A stretch of 64,000 nt of DNA, from the NCBI RefSeq assembly GCF_001277215.2, contig NZ_CP013940.1:3100001-3164000 (forward strand). The letters run 5' to 3'. The notes under the pieces are model-generated. The model was not told where the DNA came from. It searched no databases and was given only the letters and a program-made list of their open reading frames with translations. Source of the DNA: Cronobacter malonaticus LMG 23826. Its GTDB lineage: Bacteria > Pseudomonadota > Gammaproteobacteria > Enterobacterales > Enterobacteriaceae. Within the stretch, counting starts at the first letter, position 1, and each line of letters begins with the position of its first letter. A program made the translations under genes and the position numbers. Of this stretch, positions 44,256 through 51,313 are shown in pieces.

Positions 44256-46082
44256 GTGAAAAATAAGACCTACCGCTCCCCCGCGCGCGAGAACGGCTAC
44301 GCGGGTCTCGGCGATTACGCCGTTATCGGTGAAGGCCGCTCAGTGGCGCTTATCGCGCCGGACGGCGCAATCGACTGGTGGTGCGTGCCGAATCTCGATT
44401 CGCCGCCGCTGTTTGACCGCATTCTCGACGCGCCCCTGGGCGGTTACTTCGCGCTGACGCCCGAAGATTCGTGGGAGATGTCGCGCAGCTACCGCGAGAA
44501 CAGCAACGTGCTGGAGACGCGCTATAAAACCGCCTCCGGCGAAGTGCTGATTACCGAATCCATCAACAGTACGTTCGCCGGACGCCTGCCCTGGAGCGAG
44601 ATGGCGCGCCGCGTCGAAGGCATTAAGGGCCATGTGCGTCTGAATGTGGTTTTTAAGCCCGGCACGCGTGCCCGCACCTGTTCGCCGTGGCTGGATCACG
44701 TGCAGGAGAAAACGATTTTCCACCTCGACGATTTAATGGTCGCGGTGCGCTGTACGGATGATGTGGAGACAGAATACTGCGACGATAGGGGTATGCGCGG
44801 CACGCTCACCACCTCGCCCGGCTCGCGCTCGCTGATAGCGCTGGTGGCGACGGAAAAGGAGCCGCTGGCGATGCCGCCGCTTGAGAAAATCGACCAGCGC
44901 ATTGAAACCAGCGACCACGCCTGGCGCGACTGGGCGGAAAACCTCTGCTGGAACGGCCCGTTTGAGCATCACGTGAAGCGCTCGGCGCTGGCGCTGAAAT
45001 TTCTCTGGTACGCGCCGACCGGGGCGCTGGCGGCCTCCGCCACCACGTCGCTGCCGGAAGGCATCGGCAAAGAGAAAAATTATGACTACCGCTACGCGTG
45101 GGTGCGCGACGCCTGTCTGATTATCAAATCGTTTGTCTATCTGGGGTCGCTTGAAGATTGTAAGGCGGCGTTTTCCTGGCTTACCTCGACGATTATCCGA
45201 CACGACGGCCACCTGCGCGCCTGCTATACGCTGGAAGGTGGGCTGGTGCCGGAGGAGCGCTACCCGCAGCTGGAAGGCTACCAGGGCACGCAGCCGGTGC
45301 GGGTTGGCAATAACGCGCGCGATCAGTTTCAGCCGAGCATGTATGGCGATCTGCTCGGCACCGCGCGGCTGTTCGTTGAGATGGGGCATGTGCTCGATCT
45401 CGCGACCTCGCGCCTGCTCGGCCATCTGGCGAACCGCTGCGCCGATCGCTGGCGGCTGCCCGATTCCGGCATCTGGGAATTGCCCGAGGAGCGTCACTAC
45501 ACGCACTCGAAAATGGCCTGCTGGCTGGCGCTCGATCAGGCCGTGGCGCTGGCGGAGATTGGCCATATCGAGCCGACATGGAAAGGCCGCTGGGCGCGCG
45601 AACGCGACCGCATCAGCGAGTGGATTGAGACGCACTGCTGGAGCGAGAGCCGCCAGGCGTACACCTTCTACGCGGGCAGCGAGACGCTCGACGCCGCCAT
45701 CAGCCTCACCCACTACTACGGCAGCAAAATTAACCGCAAGCGGATGCTATCCACACTTGAGGCGATTTATCAGGAACTCGGCCATAACAGCCCAATGCTC
45801 TACCGCTACTCGGGCGTCGAGGTGGAAGAGAGCACCTTTGTGGCCTGCGCCTTTTGGCGCGTCGAGGCGCTGGCGGAGCTGAAAAAGCGCGACCAGGCGC
45901 AGGAGGAGATGAAAGAAATTCTCGACACGCTGTGCCAGAGCGGCAACGTGCAGATCTTTAACGAGATGTACGACACCCGCACCGGCGGCTGGCGCGGCAA
46001 CATGCCGCTCGGCTTAAGCCATCTGTCGCTTATCTGCGCCGCCAACGCGCTGGCCTGCGACAATCCGGGGCACAGGATTTAA
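44256..46082 (+). CDS. GH15 glycoside hydrolase (glucoamylase or trehalase-like)
   Basis: About 608 residues from GTG 44256, with the AAAGGA site 12-17 bp upstream; a more distant GTG at 44169 would add 29 residues with poor fit. The N-terminal domain opens ENGYAGLGDYAVIGEGRSVA and IDWWCVPNLDSPPLFDR, typical of bacterial GH15 proteins. The catalytic barrel follows, with YDYRYAWVRDACL near residue 300 and the WELPEERHYTHSKMACW block. Members cleave alpha-1,4 glucose links or trehalose. There is no signal peptide, so it is cytoplasmic. It stands alone, with no glycogen or trehalose genes nearby. Confidence 0.85.
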   Translation: MKNKTYRSPARENGYAGLGDYAVIGEGRSVALIAPDGAIDWWCVPNLDSPPLFDRILDAPLGGYFALTPEDSWEMSRSYRENSNVLETRYKTASGEVLITESINSTFAGRLPWSEMARRVEGIKGHVRLNVVFKPGTRARTCSPWLDHVQEKTIFHLDDLMVAVRCTDDVETEYCDDRGMRGTLTTSPGSRSLIALVATEKEPLAMPPLEKIDQRIETSDHAWRDWAENLCWNGPFEHHVKRSALALKFLWYAPTGALAASATTSLPEGIGKEKNYDYRYAWVRDACLIIKSFVYLGSLEDCKAAFSWLTSTIIRHDGHLRACYTLEGGLVPEERYPQLEGYQGTQPVRVGNNARDQFQPSMYGDLLGTARLFVEMGHVLDLATSRLLGHLANRCADRWRLPDSGIWELPEERHYTHSKMACWLALDQAVALAEIGHIEPTWKGRWARERDRISEWIETHCWSESRQAYTFYAGSETLDAAISLTHYYGSKINRKRMLSTLEAIYQELGHNSPMLYRYSGVEVEESTFVACAFWRVEALAELKKRDQAQEEMKEILDTLCQSGNVQIFNEMYDTRTGGWRGNMPLGLSHLSLICAANALACDNPGHRI

Positions 46083-46129
46083 CAATGCAGGCGGGTGGAT
46101 TGCTGCCCGCCTCCTGACGCGCTGTAGTT

Positions 46130-46468
46130 TTATGGCGCGGTAAACTCCGCCGCGTATTTCCGTAATTCTCCCGACGGCGTCATCAGCGTTATCCAGACCT
46201 CATAGCGCTCGCCGCGCCTGTATGTGATATTCGGCAGGCAGTTTTTCCAGGCAGGGAAAATTTTATGTGTTTCAGTAAACAGGCCATTGCCGTCTGAAAA
46301 TGCGAAATAAGTGACGACATCATTTTTTGCCGCGTCGGGAAGCGAGATGCAAATGGCGTTGTCCTGGATCGCCACGTTAGCCGTTTCAGAAAATACCGGC
46401 CGATCGGCGCCTGACCACACGCACCCCGCCAGCAGGCTACTCAGCGAAACGATCAATAACGGTTTCAT
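46130..46468 (-). CDS. Small lipoprotein, candidate immunity partner
   Basis: The 112-residue protein has a type II signal peptide and lipobox LLAGC (Cys16), so it is attached to a membrane on the periplasmic side. The mature part is about 96 residues with no recognised domain; the pattern YRRGERYEVWITLM suggests a beta sandwich like small T6SS-associated lipoproteins. It starts 6 bp after the metalloprotease stop. Lipoproteins paired with periplasmic toxin genes often act as immunity proteins. Function is inferred from the pairing only. Confidence 0.7.
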   Translation of the reverse strand: MKPLLIVSLSSLLAGCVWSGADRPVFSETANVAIQDNAICISLPDAAKNDVVTYFAFSDGNGLFTETHKIFPAWKNCLPNITYRRGERYEVWITLMTPSGELRKYAAEFTAP

Positions 46469-46474
46469 ATAAGC

Positions 46475-46954
46475 TCAGCAATCGGCGACATCATTAAATG
46501 AAAAAGGGTTCAGACATTTTTTTAGCTGCGCCCACTGCCTGACAGAATAGTATTTCAGGACCCAATAATCCGCGACGATACAGGCCTGCTGTTCCAGCGC
46601 GTATGTCTTCAGGCTGCGGCCTCTTTCAAGCGTATAAAAATAGCTCACCGCCCAGGAAAACATACCCCGTAATTTGACGTAATAACCGTGCTGATATTGC
46701 CAGACATGCATCATTTCATGCATGAACAGATGCTGTAAACGGAGCGTGCTGCTGGCGAAATTTTCACGATATTCAGAGGGCAGAAAATAGATATCGCCAT
46801 CAGGCGAAACCGCGGTATGCGCGGTCTGCAGTCCAAAAGGAAACCAGGCTTCGTTATGAATAAAAACGTTCTGGTAATTTATTGAGTTTTTAAAAAGAAG
46901 CTTCGCTTCTTTGATTTCGCCTGGCGTTAAATGGCGGGCATTTTCAATTTCCAT
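46475..46954 (-). CDS. HExxH zinc metalloprotease-like protein, candidate effector
   Basis: About 159 residues from ATG 46954, preceded by AGGGAGAG; a GTG at 47023 would add 23 residues (MPQEGGCYDLHGNYTEAPSG) and cannot be excluded. The motif FMHEMMHVWQYQHG contains the HExxH zinc site with two flanking aromatic/Trp-Gln residues seen in Vgr-associated and Rhs-type metallopeptidase domains. No signal peptide or membrane segment is visible, so release by another system or intracellular action is expected. It forms a two-gene unit with the lipoprotein 6 bp downstream. The target is unknown. Confidence 0.72.
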   Translation of the reverse strand: MEIENARHLTPGEIKEAKLLFKNSINYQNVFIHNEAWFPFGLQTAHTAVSPDGDIYFLPSEYRENFASSTLRLQHLFMHEMMHVWQYQHGYYVKLRGMFSWAVSYFYTLERGRSLKTYALEQQACIVADYWVLKYYSVRQWAQLKKCLNPFSFNDVADC

Positions 46955-47105
46955 ATCCACTCTCCCTGATGGCGCTTCGGTATAATTTCCGTGCAAATCA
47001 TAACACCCGCCTTCCTGCGGCACGGCCCGAAGCCTGTGTCAAAATGGACACCCAATACGCTTTACCGCCGTTAATTTCCGCCTCTATCCGCGCTCAAAAT
47101 AAAAA

Positions 47106-47125
47106 GGGCTGCGCGATGGCAGCCC
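47106..47125 (-). terminator. Terminator of the metNIQ-like operon
   Basis: On the minus strand GGGCTGC pairs with GCAGCCC across a 6-nt loop and a TTTTTATTTT run follows. It lies 21 bp after the metQ-like stop. Confidence 0.88.
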
Positions 47126-47145
47126 CTGAGGATAGTTACCACTAA

Positions 47146-47949
47146 TCAGTTATTCACCGGAATAACCGCGCCTTTATATTTGGTGCGGATCCAGTCCTGA
47201 ATCTGTTTGGAGTGCAGCACGTTGACCAGCGCCACGATATCTTTTTTCTTCTCGTCGCCTTTATGCACGGTGATGATGTTGGCGTACGGGTTGTTCTCGC
47301 CGCTTTCCACCGCGATCGGATCTTTCACCGGGTCGAGGCCCGCGTCGATGGCGTAGTTGGCGTTAATCACCACCGCGTCGCCTTCGTCGTTGTTATACAT
47401 CTGCGGCAGCAGAGAGCCTTCCACGTTCGGCAGGAAGTTAAGCTTTTTCGGGTTCTCAACGATGTCGCTGATGCGCGCGTCCACTTTGTTCACGCCCGGC
47501 TTCAGCTTGATGACGCCTTCACGCTCGAAAATAGAGAGGATACGGCCTTCTTCCGCCACGGCGTCACGCATGATGACTTTGCCGCCTTGCGGCAGATCTT
47601 TCAGGGATTTGTATTTTTTGGAGTAGATGCCGATAGGCTCGATGTGAATCGCGCCCGCGCTCACGAAATCATAGGTTTTGTCATCGGCGTGATCTTTCAG
47701 CACGCTGTTCAGATACGGGATGTGCTGGAAATAGTTCGCGTCGATGTCGCGGCTCGCCAGCGCCGTGTTCGGCAGGATGTAATCCTGGAACGGGCGGATT
47801 TCCAGATCGATGCCCTGCTTAGCCAGAATCGGCTTCGCCTGCTCCAGAATTTCCGCGTGCGGCACGTTGGACGCGCCCACGGTCAGGGTGTCGGCCCAGG
47901 CGGAAACGCTCAGGGTGGCGGCGGCAATCAGCGTCAGTACTCTTTTCAT
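47146..47949 (-). CDS. MetQ-family substrate-binding protein (second copy type)
   Basis: The 267-residue NlpA/MetQ-family binding protein has a Sec signal (MKRVLTLIAAATLSVSAWA, cleavage near 19) but no lipobox Cys, unlike E. coli MetQ, so the mature protein should be free in the periplasm. VGASNVPHAEIL, EIRPFQDYILPN and YFQHIPYLN are typical family blocks. It follows metI by 21 bp in the order metN-metI-metQ. The substrate is probably methionine, its D-form or a related sulfur compound. Confidence 0.85.
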   Translation of the reverse strand: MKRVLTLIAAATLSVSAWADTLTVGASNVPHAEILEQAKPILAKQGIDLEIRPFQDYILPNTALASRDIDANYFQHIPYLNSVLKDHADDKTYDFVSAGAIHIEPIGIYSKKYKSLKDLPQGGKVIMRDAVAEEGRILSIFEREGVIKLKPGVNKVDARISDIVENPKKLNFLPNVEGSLLPQMYNNDEGDAVVINANYAIDAGLDPVKDPIAVESGENNPYANIITVHKGDEKKKDIVALVNVLHSKQIQDWIRTKYKGAVIPVNN

Positions 47950-47970
47950 GATGTGTGTTCTCTGTTGTTG

Positions 47971-48639
47971 TTAGCGTTTATCTAAATAAGAGGTTAAGGC
48001 GTCACCGATGAACTGAATGATGAAGACGATCACCAGTATCGCGACCGTCGCCACCAGCGTGACGTCGTTATGGTTACGCTGGAATCCTTCCAGATAAGCG
48101 AGATTTCCAAGCCCGCCTGCGCCAATCACCCCGGCCATCGCGCTGTAGCTCACCAGCGCAATCAGGGTGACGGTAATTCCCGAGACCAGCGCCGGGGACG
48201 ATTCCGGCAGCAGCACGCGGAAAATCAGCGTGCTCATGCGCGCGCCCATCGAGCGGGTGGCTTCAATCACGCCTTTATCGACTTCGCGCAGGCCAATCTC
48301 CACCAGACGCGCGTAGAACGGCGCGGCCCCGACAATCAGCGCCGGCAGCGCGGCGTTCGCGCCAAGAATGGTGCCGATAATCGTTTTGGTAAACGGGATC
48401 AGCAGCACTATCAAGATAATGAACGGGATGGAACGGAACACGTTCACCACGATGGAGATAACGCCATAGACCAGACGGTTTTGAAACAGCCCGCCGCGCG
48501 CCGTTAAGAACAGCGCCAGCCCCAGCATAATGCCGAGCACAAAGGTGGCGACGCCCGAGAGCGCGGTCATGTAGAGCGTCTCCTGGGTGGCGGCCAGGAG
48601 CTGATCAATCTTCAGATGGGGAAACAGGGACTCAAGCAT
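47971..48639 (-). CDS. MetI-type ABC transporter permease
   Basis: The 222-residue permease has five or six transmembrane helices and the EAA-type loop DKGVIEATRSMGARMST-like segment around residue 130. It resembles E. coli MetI (217). ATG 48639 (MLESLFPHLKIDQLL) overlaps the metN-type stop by 8 bp, so it is coupled to the ATPase. Upstream in-frame sequence overlaps metN and is not part of the protein. Confidence 0.87.
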   Translation of the reverse strand: MLESLFPHLKIDQLLAATQETLYMTALSGVATFVLGIMLGLALFLTARGGLFQNRLVYGVISIVVNVFRSIPFIILIVLLIPFTKTIIGTILGANAALPALIVGAAPFYARLVEIGLREVDKGVIEATRSMGARMSTLIFRVLLPESSPALVSGITVTLIALVSYSAMAGVIGAGGLGNLAYLEGFQRNHNDVTLVATVAILVIVFIIQFIGDALTSYLDKR

Positions 48640-49654
48640 GTTTGATAACCTCGCAGTGGATCTCATGCAGGCGTAAATCGGCGAGGATATTCTCAAGCTG
48701 TTCCGGCGTCGCCACCACATGCAGCCAGAGCTGGCCAAACACGCCGTGGGCGGTCTGGGTCATTTTGCCGTGCAGAATATTAAAAGGCAGGCCATAGCGC
48801 AGCGTCAGCTCGCCAACGACCGGCTGGTGCGTGCTGTGCCCGACAAACGTCAATTTGATCACCGCGCCGTTAAGCTCACCGGCCAGCGCCGGGTCGAACG
48901 CGTCGTCGGCTCCTTCCTGGCTAATCTGGCGCACAAACTGGCGCGTAATCGGCTGCTGCGGATGGGTGAAGACCTGCAACACGTCGCCCTCTTCCACCAC
49001 GCGGCCGTTTTCCATCACCGCCACGCGATCGCAAATCTTGCGCACCACATGCATCTCATGGGTGATCAGCACAATGGTAAGCCCGAAGCGGCGGTTGATG
49101 TCCTGGAGCAGATCGAGGATTTGATCGGTGGTTTGCGGGTCGAGCGCCGAGGTGGCTTCGTCGCACAGCAACACATCCGGACGGTTGGCGAGCGCGCGGG
49201 CGATGCCGACGCGCTGTTTCTGCCCGCCGGACAGGCGCGACGGATAAGCGTTTTCGCGGCCCTTCAGCCCGACCAGATCGATAAGCTCCGCCACGCGGGT
49301 TTTGATTTCCGCTTTCGGCACGCCCGCGATTTGCATCGAAAAGGCGATGTTTTCGCTGACGGTACGCGACCAGAGCAGATTGAAGTGCTGGAACACCATG
49401 CTGATTTTCAGGCGCGCCTGACGCAGCGATTCGCCGCGCGCGGCGGAAATCTCTTTACCCGCCACGGTCACAGTGCCGGATGTCGGTTTTTCGAGGCCAT
49501 TTAACAGGCGAATCAGGGTGCTTTTCCCCGCGCCGCTATAGCCGATAATGCCGTAGATTTGTCCCCGCTCGACTTCCAGGTTGACGTCATCTACCGCCGT
49601 AATGGTGTCCTTACCCTGATGAAACAGCTTCGAGATGTTCCTTAAAACTATCAT
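48632..49654 (-). CDS. MetN-type ABC transporter ATPase
   Basis: The 340-residue ATPase has Walker A GYSGAGKST (about 38-46), the signature LSGGQKQR (about 140-147), Walker B VLLCDEATS and a C-terminal NIL-type regulatory domain (about 265-340) that binds methionine in E. coli MetN. It is the first gene of the operon with metI- and metQ-like genes. No met box of the AGACGTCT type was seen within 100 bp upstream, suggesting a different control or substrate from the housekeeping metNIQ. Confidence 0.87.
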   Translation of the reverse strand: MIVLRNISKLFHQGKDTITAVDDVNLEVERGQIYGIIGYSGAGKSTLIRLLNGLEKPTSGTVTVAGKEISAARGESLRQARLKISMVFQHFNLLWSRTVSENIAFSMQIAGVPKAEIKTRVAELIDLVGLKGRENAYPSRLSGGQKQRVGIARALANRPDVLLCDEATSALDPQTTDQILDLLQDINRRFGLTIVLITHEMHVVRKICDRVAVMENGRVVEEGDVLQVFTHPQQPITRQFVRQISQEGADDAFDPALAGELNGAVIKLTFVGHSTHQPVVGELTLRYGLPFNILHGKMTQTAHGVFGQLWLHVVATPEQLENILADLRLHEIHCEVIKHA

Positions 49655-49888
49655 AAGGTTTTACTTTCCTTCAGCGGCGCGCGAGGCGCAGGCTTTCTGG
49701 CTTTCTGACTTTCAGTCTTATCCTGGAGGAATATACCGAAAGGCCTGAATGTAAACATGAATAAAAGAGAATGTTATATAACAGATGATTCTAAACCGCA
49801 CCAGAAAGCTTCGGATGACATAAGCGAAGCCCGCAAGCCCCTTCCAGACTGCACTGCACCAGCGATTTGTGTGGGCAGAATTAAAGCG

Positions 49889-49942
49889 AGACAGCGCGGG
49901 GGAAGCGTTCGTAACGCTTCCCCCGCAGTGCAAATGCTGTCT
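49889..49942. repeat. Perfect 14-bp palindromic hairpin within a larger inverted repeat
   Basis: GCGGGGGAAGCGTT (49896-49909) and AACGCTTCCCCCGC (49913-49926) are perfect arms around a CGT loop. Outer arms AGACAGC (49889-49895) and GCTGTCT (49936-49942) pair as well, with a 9-nt bulge. No T-run follows, so it is not a standard terminator. Both strands can read GGSV-NASPA through the palindrome, which produces small spurious frames in each direction. It lies 12 bp from the stop of the DUF2569-type gene. Confidence 0.7.
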
Positions 49943-49953
49943 TAAGATTTACA

Positions 49954-50658
49954 TTAATTAATAAGGGTCAACCTTACTCTTTTTGAGTGCGCGATATAAG
50001 GTAAGGCCAGAAAAGCCAGCGCGACAGGGTACGCAAACAAGACTGCCAGCATAGCTGCTGGCATCGGTGAAGCGATTTGTAACTGATACCAAAAGCAGAT
50101 TGCTGCCAGTGTGACAGGAAATAAAAAGGATGAGCCGATAAAACTGTAATACCACATCTTAAACGCACTCTTTTTCATACATAAAGCCATCAGCGTAATG
50201 GCCGCAACCAGCGCAGTTAACAAATGCATCAGGCTGACCATGTATGAGAAAAACGTCATCACGTTTTGGCTGAATAATAGGGTTGGGGTGACTGGCTTTC
50301 TTTCCGCCAGGTCAAAGCAGGCACTAAAGAAGGCATAGGTGTTATAGACAAACATTATGGTCAGATGGATAGCCATCACCAGCAACCAGCCTCTGACTCC
50401 TGTAAGCTTATCCTGCGATAGTGTGTTAATACGGGTAGATTTAACAGAAATCCTGCCTGCAAATTTGCGAACCCAAAAACGTTTTACTGCCGCTTTTACC
50501 TTCAGATGATATTTACAGTAAATAGTAAATAAAACACTCATTAACACAGGATATTCCATTCCTTCAAACGTCCATCCTGCCGTAAAATCATGTTCATATA
50601 AATAATGCGGCACATTTAAGGTCAGATTATCAAACAAGGCCGCTAAAAGCCATATCAC
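49954..50658 (-). CDS. DUF2569-type membrane protein, downstream part or gene
   Basis: The 234-residue membrane protein has about five hydrophobic segments. The block KLTGVRGWLLVMAIHLTIMF near residue 85 fits DUF2569 proteins. It starts at GTG 50658, only 5 bp after the stop of the next gene upstream, without a clear ribosome site. It is noticeably AT-richer than neighbouring genes, which points to horizontal acquisition. The two frames could be one protein split by a frameshift or two coupled genes. Function is unknown. Confidence 0.6.
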   Translation of the reverse strand: MIWLLAALFDNLTLNVPHYLYEHDFTAGWTFEGMEYPVLMSVLFTIYCKYHLKVKAAVKRFWVRKFAGRISVKSTRINTLSQDKLTGVRGWLLVMAIHLTIMFVYNTYAFFSACFDLAERKPVTPTLLFSQNVMTFFSYMVSLMHLLTALVAAITLMALCMKKSAFKMWYYSFIGSSFLFPVTLAAICFWYQLQIASPMPAAMLAVLFAYPVALAFLALPYIAHSKRVRLTLIN

Positions 50659-50663
50659 TAAAA

Positions 50664-50975
50664 TTACCAGACAACATTTACAAACTTATAATAACTGGTA
50701 AAAATCAGGAACAACGCGTAGCTTGCAAGCAACAAGGTAAAGCCATCAAACGTCAGTAATATTGATAAACGTATCATCCGCCACTTATTTTCTAGAAAGA
50801 AAGGGGATAATCCATTTATAAAAAAAAGTGCAAATCCTGTTAGTTTGTAAACAATAGTCAAAACCAAATACAGAGCAAAAAGAACCCACACACTGCTCAC
50901 CTTAAAAAAGGGTTTCGTCTGCGTGGGCGAATTAAATAAACCTAAAAATTGATAAACTTTTTGCAATCCTTTCAT
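50664..50975 (-). CDS. Small membrane protein upstream of the DUF2569-type gene
   Basis: The 103-residue protein has two or three hydrophobic segments (about 30-52 and 70-93) and opens MKGLQKVYQFLGLFNS after a GGAGAG site. It ends YYKFVNVVW 5 bp before the next frame. Composition is AT-rich like its partner. It may be the N-terminal third of a single DUF2569-type protein. No function can be assigned. Confidence 0.55.
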   Translation of the reverse strand: MKGLQKVYQFLGLFNSPTQTKPFFKVSSVWVLFALYLVLTIVYKLTGFALFFINGLSPFFLENKWRMIRLSILLTFDGFTLLLASYALFLIFTSYYKFVNVVW

Positions 50976-51262
50976 TCATTCTCTCCTTGATATGAAATCA
51001 GACAATCATGCTTTTCTCTGTAGCTTTACCCACATTCAATACAAATCGTTACATTATAAAACTGCCTCTTTTATCATGCTGCGCCTGCAGCTGCGCCGCG
51101 TAATCCATAACATCTTATTGAACGACGGATAAATATCAGAAGAATGGTTACACATGAAGTTTTTAGTGTAAATCACAGCAGAATCTGAATATTTCCCGAG
51201 GTTTTATCGAAAAGCATCAGCATGTTTGAAATAGAAAATTCTTTATACGTATGCGCCCATAA
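50976..51262. other. AT-rich intergenic region, no gene seen
   Basis: About 290 bp between the small membrane gene and the phoX terminator. It is AT-rich apart from a GC-rich patch near 51085-51105. It must hold the promoter of the DUF2569-type pair on the minus strand. No repeats, RNA gene or coding frame with a ribosome site were recognised. Confidence 0.45.
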
Positions 51263-51293
51263 AAAAACGCAGGCTAACCGCGCCTGCGTTTTT
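51263..51293 (-). terminator. Terminator of phoX
   Basis: AAAAACGCAGGC pairs with GCCTGCGTTTTT (12 bp, 7-nt loop), with T-runs on both strands. It lies 21 bp after the phoX stop on the minus strand. Confidence 0.9.
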
Positions 51294-51313
51294 AAAAGCT
51301 AATGCATCAGAAA

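Noticed and set aside
49718-49945. Overlapping small frames on both strands reading GGSV-NASPA
   Set aside because: Generated by the palindrome at 49896-49926; neither has a ribosome site. Kept as a repeat, not as genes.
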